From: Arachidicoccus soli
GTDB lineage: Bacteria > Bacteroidota > Bacteroidia > Chitinophagales > Chitinophagaceae
Direction: 5' to 3'
Length of the DNA: 64,000 nucleotides
Assembly: GCF_003600625.1 (NCBI RefSeq)
Contig: NZ_CP032489.1
Coordinates: forward strand, 868,001-932,000
The position numbers and the translations under genes were made by a program. Shown piece by piece: positions 17,941 to 26,940 of the stretch. Position 1 is the first letter of the stretch; every line of letters begins with the position of its first letter. A model generated the notes under the pieces. The model did not search any database. It was given only the letters and a program-made list of their open reading frames with translations, and was not told the origin of the DNA.

Positions 17941-18507
17941 ATGGACGATAACCTAAAATGGAAAACACTTTCTTCGGAATATTTGTTTAAAGACACTTGG
18001 CTTACTGCCAGAAAAGACCGGTGCGAGCGAGCTGATGGAAAGATAGTAGACCCCTATTATGTTTTTGAATTCCCGGAATGGGTAACAGCTTTGGCAATTA
18101 CTGAAGACGAAAAGATAATCCTTGTAAAACAATATCGACATGCTTTAGGTGAAGTAGGTCTTGAATTGCCCGGTGGCTGTGTAGATGCGACAGACGCTAA
18201 TTTTGAAGACGCTATTCGTCGTGAACTACTGGAGGAGACTGGCTATGCATTTGAATCGGTTCATTCTTTAGGAAGAACTTCTGCAAACCCTTCTACCAAC
18301 AGCAATTTGATGCATATGTTTGTTGCAACGGGCGGCAAAAAGATACAGGAACAAGACTTGGATGAGAACGAAGAGATTGAAATACTAGAGGTAAGCCTCG
18401 AAGAGTTTTTTCAATTACTTGAAGAAAAGCGCATGGTTCAGGCCATGCATATTACGACTTCTTTTTATGCACTGCGTTATTTGAATAAATTGAATTTTAG
18501 TAAATAA
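17941..18507 (+). CDS. Nudix hydrolase, ADP-ribose pyrophosphatase-like
   Basis: A 188-aa Nudix protein. The fold start AITEDEKIILVKQYRHALGE is that of the ADP-ribose pyrophosphatase group, and the Nudix box is present as LPGGCVDATDANFEDAIRRE followed by LLEETG. The box is slightly unusual: the first conserved Glu after the glycines is replaced by Asp/Ala and one extra residue seems inserted, but the catalytic RELLEETG helix is intact. It is third in the same-strand run ABC ATPase-yfiT-Nudix-NadR-like. The last member is also a nucleotide-linked enzyme, so a role in NAD or ADP-ribose turnover is plausible but unproven. Confidence 0.88.
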   Translation: MDDNLKWKTLSSEYLFKDTWLTARKDRCERADGKIVDPYYVFEFPEWVTALAITEDEKIILVKQYRHALGEVGLELPGGCVDATDANFEDAIRRELLEETGYAFESVHSLGRTSANPSTNSNLMHMFVATGGKKIQEQDLDENEEIEILEVSLEEFFQLLEEKRMVQAMHITTSFYALRYLNKLNFSK

Positions 18508-18512
18508 GCTTT

Positions 18513-19118
18513 TTGGAAAAAATAAAAAAAATAGTGGTTATTGGCCCAGAAAGTACTGGCAAGTCGAGTCTTTGTGAAGCGTTATCAAAGCATTACCAGA
18601 CCATTTGGTGCAGAGAATATGCACGTGAGTATTTAATAGAGAATGGTAAGGATTATTCATATCATGATTTACTCTCCATTGCTAAAGGGCAAATTGCATT
18701 AGAAGAAAATTGCATTAAAGAAGTTAGGGAGATAGGGGGGGCGAAGGGTCAGAACTTAGAGAATTCTTTATTGGACAACCTTTCGGACTTTCTAAGTTCT
18801 CGTCTTTTATTCATTGATACAGATATGTATGTAATGAAAGTGTGGTGCGAATATGTTTTTAATCGATGCCACAATTTTATTTTGGAAGAAATTGCATCTC
18901 GAAAATATGATTTATATTTATTATGTGATACTGACTTACCTTGGGTTGCAGACGAATTGCGCGAATATCCTGATGAGCATTCGCGCAAAGAATTATTTGA
19001 AATTTATCTTGATATTTTAGTTAATCAGGAAGTTCCTTTTAGCATTATTAATGGGCAAGACAATATGCGAATCGCTAATGCTATTAAAGTTCTTGAAGAG
19101 CTATTTATCATCCATTAA
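18513..19118 (+). CDS. AAA/P-loop kinase resembling the NadR C-terminal domain
   Basis: The protein begins KIVVIGPESTGKSSLCEALS (Walker A) and continues CREYAREYL, LLFIDTDMYVMKVW, YDLYLLCDTDLPWVADELRE; these match the ribosylnicotinamide kinase part of NadR and its stand-alone Bacteroidota relatives. No nucleotidyltransferase domain is present (201 aa). The only start is TTG 18513, five nt after the Nudix stop; a GTG further in would cut the first strand. An insertion of about 25 residues (EVREIGGAKGQNLENSLLDN onward) separates KGQIALEENC from LLFIDTD, where relatives have a short link. Its 3' end overlaps the convergent permease gene by 18 nt. Confidence 0.8.
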   Translation: MEKIKKIVVIGPESTGKSSLCEALSKHYQTIWCREYAREYLIENGKDYSYHDLLSIAKGQIALEENCIKEVREIGGAKGQNLENSLLDNLSDFLSSRLLFIDTDMYVMKVWCEYVFNRCHNFILEEIASRKYDLYLLCDTDLPWVADELREYPDEHSRKELFEIYLDILVNQEVPFSIINGQDNMRIANAIKVLEELFIIH

Positions 19119-20531
19119 GGGCTTGCTCTTTTTCTGATTCTTCATGGCTATATAATACAGTGGAAATCCTAAAGCCACAATTACTAAACCACCGATTACA
19201 TAATTTTGTTTATAAAAAATTAGCAATAAACAAAATGCTGCTGCCAGCAAAACGTATATTGCCGGAAGTACTGGATATAATGGTGTTTTGTAAGGCCTTT
19301 CAGCGTTGGGCCTTTTCTTCCTTAGTATAAAAACGCCAATAATCGTGAGCATATAAAAAAGCACTACCACAAAGGAAACCATATCCAACAAGTCACCATA
19401 TTTTCCACTCAGACAAAGTAAGCTTGCGAAAATACATTGGATCCATAATCCGTATTCCGGTACTGAATTTTTATTAAGTGTTCCGGCTTTTTTGAAGAAT
19501 AATCTGTCTTTGGCCATTGTATGATAAACACGTGCGCCGGAAAGGATTAATCCATTATTACAACCAAAGGTCGAAATCATAATCATCAATGCGATAATGA
19601 TGGTGCCTATCCTTCCAAATGCTTGCTGTGAGGCTGCTACGGCTACTCTATCTTTTGCGGCATAGGCAATATCATGCAGGGGTAATACCGCAAGATAAAC
19701 ATAGTTTACTGCCAAATAAATGATGGTAACAATCAGTGTCCCTAAAAATAAACTAAGCCCGACATTTCGTTTTGGGTTTTTGATTTCTCCTGCAATAAAT
19801 GTTACATTTTCCCAGGCGACGCTACTAAAAACAGAACCTACCATCGCCGCTGCAATCGCGCCCAATACCGCAAGTCCGGCATATTTAGTGACTGTCCCAT
19901 CAGCATTCAAATGTCCTATGTTCCAAGCATTCTGCCAGTTGGCTTGCCATACATTTTCTTTAATAGCCATTAGCCCGAAAATAATCAAACCGAAAAGACT
20001 TAGTAATTTTACAGTAGTAAAAAATGTTTGCACCAATTTGCCATTTTTAATGCCTTTTGTATTTAAAAATGTAAGAAATACAATGATTACGATGGATAAA
20101 ACTTGTGCAGGGCTGATGTGTAATGAACCGACTGAAAACAACACAATATCTTCACTTACCTGGGGAAAGAGATATGCTGTAAATTTGCTGAAAGCCACAC
20201 CCACGGCAGCAATCGTACCTGTTTGAATTACGGCAAAGAAGCTCCATCCGTATAAAAAACCTATTAGTGGATTATAGGCTTCTTTTAAATATACATATTG
20301 CCCCCCTGCTTTTGGGAACATAGCACTTAGTTCGCCATAGCTTACGGCAGCAGCAATGGTCATAAAGCCGGTTATAATCCAAACGAGTATTAACCAGCCG
20401 GCACTGCCAACATTTCGCATCATATCGGAGGCTACAATAAAAATACCTGATCCAATCATACTTCCGGCTACAATCATTGTTGCGTCCGTCAAACCAAGTG
20501 AAGGTTTGAAAGATTTGTTTTCTGATTCCAT
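19101..20531 (-). CDS. Amino acid permease, APC superfamily
   Basis: A 476-aa inner-membrane protein with about twelve hydrophobic segments. The N-terminal pattern LGLTDATMIVAGSMIGSGIF is the APC first-helix motif with the substrate-binding GSGIF, and FPKAGGQYVYLKEAYNPLIG is the following conserved loop. SSVAWENVTFIAGEIKNPKRN marks helix 6 and its loop. It belongs to the LAT-like/amino acid exchanger group by overall look; the substrate cannot be read from sequence. Last gene of a minus-strand run regulator-miaA-waaA-permease; it starts 27 nt after waaA. Confidence 0.9.
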   Translation of the reverse strand: MESENKSFKPSLGLTDATMIVAGSMIGSGIFIVASDMMRNVGSAGWLILVWIITGFMTIAAAVSYGELSAMFPKAGGQYVYLKEAYNPLIGFLYGWSFFAVIQTGTIAAVGVAFSKFTAYLFPQVSEDIVLFSVGSLHISPAQVLSIVIIVFLTFLNTKGIKNGKLVQTFFTTVKLLSLFGLIIFGLMAIKENVWQANWQNAWNIGHLNADGTVTKYAGLAVLGAIAAAMVGSVFSSVAWENVTFIAGEIKNPKRNVGLSLFLGTLIVTIIYLAVNYVYLAVLPLHDIAYAAKDRVAVAASQQAFGRIGTIIIALMIMISTFGCNNGLILSGARVYHTMAKDRLFFKKAGTLNKNSVPEYGLWIQCIFASLLCLSGKYGDLLDMVSFVVVLFYMLTIIGVFILRKKRPNAERPYKTPLYPVLPAIYVLLAAAFCLLLIFYKQNYVIGGLVIVALGFPLYYIAMKNQKKSKPLMDDK

Positions 20532-20558
20532 AGTTTGAAAGCTTGTTTTGGTGAAAAA

Positions 20559-21809
20559 TTATTTTAATATATTGTCTTCAATGTACTGTAATATTTGTTG
20601 GGTGGCACCCGCTCTACTGTGTATATATTTTTTTGCAGCCTCACAAGCATTAGTATACAATTTTTGATTCCCTTGCAGGTCATGGAGTGCTTCTTCAAGT
20701 TCTAATATATTCTCAACGGAAAAAGCTGCGCCACAGGCTTCAAGCTCAATTGCTTCCAAAAACTTGTCAAACACGGGCCCGAAAACTATCGGTTTGTTAT
20801 ATACGGCGGCTTCTAATACATTGTGTACACCATCCTCGCCGAAAGCGCCACCTATAAAACAAATATCTGCATATTTATACAAACGACTCAATGTACCGAT
20901 ATTGTCAATAATAATTGTGTTTATGGAAGCATCAATCGTTTTTTCTTGAAGATATTTGCTGTATAAAATGGCGTGTTTATAAATATGTAAGCAATCCCTT
21001 AAGCGTTCCTCGTCGATTTCATGTGGTGCAATTATAAAACGTGTTTCGATATTTTTATTGACATAATGATTAAGTACTTCATCGTCTTCATCCCAAGTAC
21101 TGCCAGCCACAATCACAGGATGATTATTACAAAAATCTTCTATCCTTTCAATAGATTGCCAGTTATTGGCAATTTCTAAAACCCTGTCTACACGTGTATC
21201 ACCACAGATAGTTGTATTGGTAATTTGAATAGATTTTAATAATTCTTTAGAAGCTGTGTCTTGAATAAAAATATGCGAAAAATATTGGAGCATCATCCTA
21301 TGCAGACCCCCATACCATTTAAAGAAGGGTTGATTCTCCCTAAAAATTGCGGAAACCAAAATCAGCGGAATTTGTTTTTCTTTGATTTGTCTCAAATAGA
21401 AATACCAAAATTCGTATTTGACAAACACGACTAATCGCGGGTCTACAATTGACAAAAATTTTCGGGCGTTGATTTCTCCATCTAGTGGTAAATAGAATAC
21501 ATAATCTGCTAAGGCATAGTTCTTATGCACTTCATAGCCGGAAGGGGAGAAAAAAGTAAGTAATATTTTGTGGGAAGGATGTTGGAGTTTCAGCTTTTCC
21601 AGCAAGGGCCTCCCTTGCTCAAACTCCCCTAAGGATGCACAATGAAACCAAATTACAGGTGAAGTATTTGGTTTGAGTGCTTTTCGTAATCTCTTAAATA
21701 ATTTTATGCGCCCCAATTTCCATAGCCTTGCTTTTCGATTGAATAATGAAGCGATATTTACACCTATCGCATAGAGGAAAATAAAGAGTCTATAGAAAAA
21801 TAAATTCAT
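20559..21809 (-). CDS. waaA: 3-deoxy-D-manno-octulosonic acid (Kdo) transferase
   Basis: WaaA adds Kdo from CMP-Kdo to lipid A precursor at the inner leaflet of the inner membrane. The 416-aa protein has an N-terminal anchor helix, VIWFHCASLGEFEQGRPLLE (family signature with the catalytic Glu), FFSPSGYEV, VKYEFWYFYLRQI, and the C-terminal half with VAGSTWDEDDEV, FIIAPHEIDEERL and FIGGAFGEDGVHNVLEAAVY. These match the GT-B fold of WaaA. The gene abuts miaA with no gap (start at 21809, miaA stop at 21810), so they are co-transcribed. Confidence 0.95.
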   Translation of the reverse strand: MNLFFYRLFIFLYAIGVNIASLFNRKARLWKLGRIKLFKRLRKALKPNTSPVIWFHCASLGEFEQGRPLLEKLKLQHPSHKILLTFFSPSGYEVHKNYALADYVFYLPLDGEINARKFLSIVDPRLVVFVKYEFWYFYLRQIKEKQIPLILVSAIFRENQPFFKWYGGLHRMMLQYFSHIFIQDTASKELLKSIQITNTTICGDTRVDRVLEIANNWQSIERIEDFCNNHPVIVAGSTWDEDDEVLNHYVNKNIETRFIIAPHEIDEERLRDCLHIYKHAILYSKYLQEKTIDASINTIIIDNIGTLSRLYKYADICFIGGAFGEDGVHNVLEAAVYNKPIVFGPVFDKFLEAIELEACGAAFSVENILELEEALHDLQGNQKLYTNACEAAKKYIHSRAGATQQILQYIEDNILK

Positions 21810-22712
21810 TCAATAATATTTAATACAAGATAATATTTTTTCTTTTTCCAAAGGATGAAACCAATGAAAATCTCTATCTTTTTTAAACCATGTCATTTGT
21901 CTTTTAGCGTAATGGCGCGTATTTATTTTTATCTTTTCGATAGCCTCCGCTAAACTAATTTGCTTGTCAAGATAATTAAATATTTCACTATATCCTACTG
22001 TTTGCAGTGCATTAAGGGTGCGAAAGGGCATTAGCTCTTTTACTTCTTTCTCTAATCCTTGGGTAATCATTTCATCAACGCGCATATTTATGCGTTCATA
22101 TAGTTCTTGCCTCGGCCATTCAAGCCCTATCTTTATAATATTGAAATCTCGGGTAACTTTTTTTTGACTATGGAAATGAGTAATAGAAATACCTGTTTGA
22201 TTAATGAATTCTAATGCCCGCATTAGTCGCTGTGGGTTGTCTTGTTCTGCCTTTTTCCAGAAAATGGGGTCTTTTTCCATTACCTCTTTTTGTAACCAAG
22301 TCAAGCCATTTTGTTCATAATTTCTTATCACTTCATTTCTTGTAGATGCTTCTATAGCAGGCATCTCATCAATTCCCTCGCAAAGTGCTTTTATGTATAA
22401 ACCGGTCCCGCCCACGACGACGGCTATATTTTTTTTTGTAAAGATTTTCTTTAGATATTCAATCGCATATTTTTCATAAACGCCTGCATTTACTTCGTCT
22501 TGTATGCTATGAGAATTTATGAAATAATGCGTTGTTTTCTCCAACTCTTCTAAGGTTGGTTTTGCAACACCAATATTCAATTCCCGAAAGCATTGACGTG
22601 AGTCAGCCGAAATAATTTCTGCATGAAAATAATTGGCTAACTCAATCGCCAACGATGTTTTACCAGAAGCTGTTGGTCCAGCAATAATGATGACTGTTGG
22701 CTTTTGACTCAT
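21810..22712 (-). CDS. miaA: tRNA dimethylallyltransferase
   Basis: MiaA transfers dimethylallyl from DMAPP to N6 of A37 in tRNAs that read UNN codons. The P-loop IAGPTASGKTSLAIELA is at the N-terminus, followed by IISADSRQCFRELNIGVAKP and VVGGTGLYIKALCEG; the tRNA-binding TVGYSEIFNYL and INTRHYAKRQMTWFKKD are near the C-terminus. At 300 aa it has the normal length. Start is ATG 22712, 50 nt after the upstream regulator stop. Joined to waaA without spacer. Confidence 0.97.
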   Translation of the reverse strand: MSQKPTVIIIAGPTASGKTSLAIELANYFHAEIISADSRQCFRELNIGVAKPTLEELEKTTHYFINSHSIQDEVNAGVYEKYAIEYLKKIFTKKNIAVVVGGTGLYIKALCEGIDEMPAIEASTRNEVIRNYEQNGLTWLQKEVMEKDPIFWKKAEQDNPQRLMRALEFINQTGISITHFHSQKKVTRDFNIIKIGLEWPRQELYERINMRVDEMITQGLEKEVKELMPFRTLNALQTVGYSEIFNYLDKQISLAEAIEKIKINTRHYAKRQMTWFKKDRDFHWFHPLEKEKILSCIKYY

Positions 22713-22762
22713 TGATTTATACCTTAAAGAATAATCGATTGTCGTTCAATAAAATATTTCAA

Positions 22763-23923
22763 CTACTTAATTATTACATAATTATGAATATCTTCTAATT
22801 TGATAGCTGGCCCAGCAAGGATAATCAGGCGTTCTACTACGTTTCTAAGCTCGCGTATATTACCCCGCCAGTCGTGTTCTTGTAATGCTTTTAAAGCATC
22901 TTTATTAATTTTCTTGGAAGGTTGCCCGTAGTCTTTGGCGATATCTTCTAAAAATTTTTCTACTAAAAGGGGGATATCTTCTCTTCGATCGTTAAGCGAG
23001 GGGGTATGTATCAATATGACACTCAACCTATGATAGAGGTCAAGACGGAAATTTTTCTCTTCTACTTCTTTTAATAAATCCTTGTTTGTTGCAGCAATTA
23101 CACGTACATCCACACTGATTTCTTTCTCTCCGCCAACACGTTGTATCTTGCCTTCCTGTAAGGCACGTAAAACTTTGGCCTGAGAACTTAGGCTCATATC
23201 GCCGACTTCATCTAGAAATAAGGTGCCGCCATCAGCTTGTTCAAATTTACCCAGGTGTTGTTTAACTGCTGAAGTAAAAGAACCTTTTTCGTGGCCAAAT
23301 AATTCACTTTCTATTAATTCCTGAGGAATCGCTGCACAGTTGACTTCAATAAGTGGTTTATTTGCTCTGTTACTTTTGGCATGAATCCATTTTGCAACCA
23401 ATTCTTTACCTACACCGTTTTCTCCAGTTACTAAAACACGAGCATCTGTTTCAGCTACCTTGTTAATGGTCGTTTTTATTTTATTGATACCTTCAGAAAT
23501 CCCAATCATTTCTGGTACTTTATAAGCTTTTTTCTTTAAGGTCCTCGTTTCTTTACTAAGGGAGTTTCTATCCGTTGCGTTTCGAATGGTAATCAACATT
23601 CTGTTTAAATCAGGAGGTTTGGAAATGAAATCAAATGCTCCTTTTTTTACAGCACCCACTGCAGCTTCAATATTTCCGTGGCCACTTATCATAATAATAG
23701 GTGTATCAGGGTTCAGTTCTGTAGCTTTACTTAAAAATTCCATCCCATCCATTTTAGGCATTTTAATATCGCACAAAACCACATCGAAATTCTGATCGGA
23801 GAAAAGCTTCCAACCTTCTTCTCCGTCTCCGGCTTCTTCTACTTTATATCCTTCAAATGTTAGAATTTCGTTTAAGGTTTTTCTTATTGCCTTTTCATCA
23901 TCAATAATCAATATTTTAGCCAT
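22763..23923 (-). CDS. NtrC-family response regulator lacking the HTH domain
   Basis: A receiver domain comes first ([17 protein letters not shown], phosphoacceptor Asp in [23 protein letters not shown]). A sigma-54 AAA+ domain follows: Walker [16 protein letters not shown], Walker [13 protein letters not shown] and the R-finger region. The loop that touches sigma-54 reads GSFTSA instead of GAFTGA. The protein stops at [20 protein letters not shown] plus about 10 residues (386 aa against about 450), so the Fis-type DNA-binding domain is missing; the following DNA shows no lost continuation in another frame. Start ATG 23923 fits the receiver fold; ATG 23935 adds four residues. No sensor kinase is adjacent. 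Confidence 0.9.
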   Translation of the reverse strand: MAKILIIDDEKAIRKTLNEILTFEGYKVEEAGDGEEGWKLFSDQNFDVVLCDIKMPKMDGMEFLSKATELNPDTPIIMISGHGNIEAAVGAVKKGAFDFISKPPDLNRMLITIRNATDRNSLSKETRTLKKKAYKVPEMIGISEGINKIKTTINKVAETDARVLVTGENGVGKELVAKWIHAKSNRANKPLIEVNCAAIPQELIESELFGHEKGSFTSAVKQHLGKFEQADGGTLFLDEVGDMSLSSQAKVLRALQEGKIQRVGGEKEISVDVRVIAATNKDLLKEVEEKNFRLDLYHRLSVILIHTPSLNDRREDIPLLVEKFLEDIAKDYGQPSKKINKDALKALQEHDWRGNIRELRNVVERLIILAGPAIKLEDIHNYVIIK

Positions 23924-24147
23924 GTTAGATCCCATCTGTTTATTTTAAAATTGATATTGCGAATATAGATATATAAGCTAAGAATTACGAATTCTTAATT
24001 TTGAATGTTCCCAGAATGACTTTGATATTTGGTAGGGTAAGGTATAAGGTAGTATTATTTTCTTCTTAACAATAGGTTTAAGTTTCTTGGCAAGGTTGTT
24101 GGATCTTATATCATTGTACTAGATTTTTAATTTTTAAAAACTATATT

Positions 24148-24453
24148 ATGAGTGCAAAACAAATTTTAGTGGGAACAATCTCCGGTATCGTGGCTGGTGC
24201 GATAGTTGGTCTAGTGTTGGCCCCGCAATCGGGAGAAGAAACACGTCAACAGATTGCTGATTCTGCAAAGGATTTAAAAAATAAGTTAAGTAAACTTTCT
24301 AGCAAATCATTGGAAGAATTAAATGATTTACAAGACGTTTTTAAGACCGAAGTTGCCGGATTAAGCGAAGATATTAGAGATAAAGTTTTAAAACTTATTA
24401 AAAAAGTAAAGTCATCTAGCCAAGATGTTTACGATGAGGTAAGCGAAGCATAG
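24148..24453 (+). CDS. YtxH domain protein
   Basis: A 101-aa protein with an N-terminal hydrophobic segment LVGTISGIVAGAIVGLVLAP (residues ~7-26) followed by QSGEETRQQIADSAKD, the classic YtxH pattern of a membrane anchor and a charged helical tail. The tail is a likely coiled coil (LKNKLSKLSSKSLEELNDLQ). YtxH proteins are stress-linked in some bacteria; molecular function is unknown. It stands alone behind a 212-nt upstream region in which I see no sure promoter. A terminator follows. Confidence 0.8.
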   Translation: MSAKQILVGTISGIVAGAIVGLVLAPQSGEETRQQIADSAKDLKNKLSKLSSKSLEELNDLQDVFKTEVAGLSEDIRDKVLKLIKKVKSSSQDVYDEVSEA

Positions 24454-24487
24454 AAAAATACTTTTTATTTTATTGACAAGTAATTGT

Positions 24488-24495
24488 TACATTTG
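24488..24495 (+). promoter_or_regulatory. Candidate -7 element for the cytochrome gene
   Basis: TACATTTG, an exact TAnnTTTG match, lies 54 nt before the cytochrome ATG and directly before the ytxH terminator. Transcription would start inside the left arm of that hairpin, so the new transcript would not form the terminator. Confidence 0.4.
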
Positions 24496-24496
24496 G

Positions 24497-24527
24497 AGTG
24501 CCTTTGAAAGAGGCACTTATTTTTTAT
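24497..24527 (+). terminator. Rho-independent terminator of ytxH
   Basis: AGTGCC (24497-24502) pairs with GGCACT (24512-24517) around a 9-nt loop and is followed by a T-rich run. It lies 44 nt after the ytxH stop. Confidence 0.7.
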
Positions 24528-24549
24528 TAGTTTTCAAAATTGTGGTATT

Positions 24550-24951
24550 ATGTTCAATCAAAATAAAAACAAAGGGATAATTCTAGGTCTCCTTAGTGCA
24601 GTATTTGTTCTGATAATTATGTCATTTAGCAGTACCCAACAACCTAAACATAATTTCAAGATACTTCCACAAGACATTACCCATGATAGTTTAATGGGTA
24701 TTATGCACGGCTTTAATAAAGCTTTGGGCGTGAAATGCGGATTCTGCCATGCGCGAAGCGATGTGGATTCTAGCAAGCTTAATTTTGCGAGCGATGCGAA
24801 AAAAGAAAAGGGCTTTGCAAGAGAAATGATGAAGATGGCTGCCGGGATCAATTCTACTTATTTTAATTGGGATCATTCTGCGAGACCAGATACTATTCGT
24901 ATGATTACTTGTATTACTTGTCATAGAGGTAATGAAAAACCAATTAGGTAA
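24550..24951 (+). CDS. Small c-type cytochrome with two CxxCH motifs
   Basis: A 133-aa exported protein. The N-terminus has a Lys-rich start and a hydrophobic helix (GIILGLLSAVFVLIIMSFSS), a signal peptide or anchor. Two haem c attachment motifs follow, CGFCH near residue 58 and CITCH near residue 122, with the spacing of the reaction-centre cytochrome c subunit-like family (FKILPQDITHDSLMGIMHGF). The His after DHSARPDT and Met residues could be axial ligands. It probably carries electrons in the periplasm; partner unknown. Confidence 0.85.
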   Translation: MFNQNKNKGIILGLLSAVFVLIIMSFSSTQQPKHNFKILPQDITHDSLMGIMHGFNKALGVKCGFCHARSDVDSSKLNFASDAKKEKGFAREMMKMAAGINSTYFNWDHSARPDTIRMITCITCHRGNEKPIR

Positions 24952-24953
24952 AT

Positions 24954-24984
24954 AAAAAAGGGATGATTTCTCATCCCTTTTTTA
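24954..24984. terminator. Bidirectional terminator between cytochrome and pckA
   Basis: AAAAAAGGGATGA-TTTC-TCATCCCTTTTTT: a perfect long stem with A and T tracts on both sides, between convergent genes. Serves both. Confidence 0.85.
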
Positions 24985-24999
24985 TTGACTGTGCTTGTT

Positions 25000-26604
25000 T
25001 TATATTTTAGGCGCTGCCGATAGAATATCGGTTGAAGCCTTGTCAGCATATTTTTTAAAGTTTTCTATAAAAAGCTTTGCTAATTTAGTAGCCTGCAAAT
25101 CGTAAGCTTCATTATTGTTCCAAGCTTTGCGAGGATTTAAGATTTCACTTGGAACATTTGGACAGCTTTGTGGTTTAAGTACGCCAAAAACGTCGTGCGC
25201 AATATATTCTACATTTTCCAAGTCGCCATTTATTGCTGCCGCAATCATGGCTCTTGTATATGTCAAGTTGATCCGTTTTCCTATGCCATAAGCACCACCA
25301 CTCCATCCAGTGTTGATGAGCCAAACTTTTACATCCGTATTTTTTTCGAGATTCTTACCAAGTAATTCTGCATATTTAATGGGATGTAATGGTAAAAAAA
25401 CATTGCCGAAGCAAGCTGAGAAAACTGTTTGAGGTTCAGTAATACCCACTTCTGTTCCTGCCACTTTCGCTGTATAACCACTAATGAAATGATACATTGC
25501 TTGTTCTTTGGTAAGCCGCGAGATTGGTGGTAAAATGCCGAATGCATCACAGGTTAGAAAGAAAATATTTTTGGGGCCAGCTCCATTGGAAATCTTTTTT
25601 GCATTGTCCATAAAATGAATGGGGTATGCTGCCCGGGTGTTTTCAGTTACACTTGCATCTTCAAAGTCTACCAGGTTACTATTGGCTATAAATCGAACAT
25701 TTTCTAACAAAGTTCCCGGTCTAATGGCCTTGAAAATTTGCGGCTCTTTTTCGGCAGTAAGATTAATACATTTAGCATAACAACCACCTTCAAAGTTGAA
25801 GATAGAACCATGTGCCCAGCCATGTTCATCATCGCCAATTAGCGCACGTTCAGAATCGGCACTTAAAGTTGTTTTCCCTGTGCCACTTAAGCCAAAAAAA
25901 AGTGCTACGTCGCCTTTTTTGCCTTCATTTGCCGAACAATGCATGGATAATACATTCTCATTTTCCGGCAGTAAAAAATTCAAAACACTGAACATACCTT
26001 TTTTTATTTCTCCTGTATATGCACTGCCTCCAATAAGGATTATTTTCTTGGTAAAATTGACAATTGTGAAATTTTCCTGTCTTGTGCCATCTGTTTGTGG
26101 GTTCGCTAAAAAGCCTGGTGCTTGTATTATTTGCCAATCATATTTAGCCTGGGAAATTCCATTATTCTCCTGCCTAATAAATAAATTATTGCAAAATAAA
26201 TTGGCCCAAGGAGTTTCGTTAATTACCCTTATGTTTACGGCATACTCTTCGCTAGCACAAGCTTGTACATAGCGAATCCAAATATCTTTTTCTGAAAAAT
26301 AATCTATTATTTTAGTATAAAGGTTGTCGAATATTTCCGGAGAAATCGGAAGGTTGATTTCCCCCCAATTTACTGTATGCTCGGTAATATTATCTTTTAC
26401 AATAAATTTGTCTTTGGGTGATCTACCGGTAAATTTTCCGGTATCTACACAGAGCGCACCGGAGCTGCTAAGTTTTCCTTGTTTTAACTGCAATGTTTGT
26501 TCTACCAACTCCTGTGGAGAAAGATCTGTATACACTTTTTTCGCTTTTAACTTTGATAATATGTCTGAAGAGTCTTTAATGAAAGAAGTTCCTGAATGTA
26601 GCAT
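25000..26604 (-). CDS. pckA: Phosphoenolpyruvate carboxykinase (ATP)
   Basis: PckA converts oxaloacetate and ATP to PEP and CO2, in gluconeogenesis or, in reverse, for CO2 fixation in fermenting Bacteroidota. Landmarks: TGRSPKDKFIV, the kinase-1a loop FFGLSGTGKTTLSAD, GDDEHGW, FNFEGGCYAKCINL, NTGWSGGAYG and the C-terminal RKAWNNNEAYD. Length 534 aa from ATG 26604 (MLHSGTSFIKD) is normal; a TTG at 26613 in the same frame would add three residues. It is divergent from serA. Control by carbon status is likely but no named regulator site is recognised. Confidence 0.97.
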   Translation of the reverse strand: MLHSGTSFIKDSSDILSKLKAKKVYTDLSPQELVEQTLQLKQGKLSSSGALCVDTGKFTGRSPKDKFIVKDNITEHTVNWGEINLPISPEIFDNLYTKIIDYFSEKDIWIRYVQACASEEYAVNIRVINETPWANLFCNNLFIRQENNGISQAKYDWQIIQAPGFLANPQTDGTRQENFTIVNFTKKIILIGGSAYTGEIKKGMFSVLNFLLPENENVLSMHCSANEGKKGDVALFFGLSGTGKTTLSADSERALIGDDEHGWAHGSIFNFEGGCYAKCINLTAEKEPQIFKAIRPGTLLENVRFIANSNLVDFEDASVTENTRAAYPIHFMDNAKKISNGAGPKNIFFLTCDAFGILPPISRLTKEQAMYHFISGYTAKVAGTEVGITEPQTVFSACFGNVFLPLHPIKYAELLGKNLEKNTDVKVWLINTGWSGGAYGIGKRINLTYTRAMIAAAINGDLENVEYIAHDVFGVLKPQSCPNVPSEILNPRKAWNNNEAYDLQATKLAKLFIENFKKYADKASTDILSAAPKI

Positions 26605-26641
26605 AATAGGCAAAAAAGTTTAGCTGTGATAAAATAATTAA

Positions 26642-26657
26642 TAACGTACGTTCGTTA
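26642..26657. promoter_or_regulatory. Operator-like palindrome upstream of pckA
   Basis: TAACGTACGTTCGTTA, a near-palindrome (arms TAACG/CGTTA around an ACGTACGT-like centre), 38 nt upstream of the pckA ATG. The rest of the 336-nt pckA/serA intergenic region is AT-rich and shows no other strong element. Confidence 0.35.
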
Positions 26658-26940
26658 GTATTGTCGCAAGGTAATACATATTTTAAATGAGCTGATTATT
26701 TGAACACTTTTTTTCTATTAAGTTTTCATTTTTTGCATTAGAAGTCAATTAAAAAATATAAAACCGAAGCTTTGTAGTTGGCAACAGGATGAACATTCAT
26801 TAGTTTACAATATATTAAATTCGCTTCCATTAAGAAATTCGAGAATATTATAAATCTATATGCAACTATATATTTAATGCAAAGTTTTATTTTTTTTGTG
26901 TAAAAATTACATTGGTTTTTATAAATAATAATCAGCAAAA

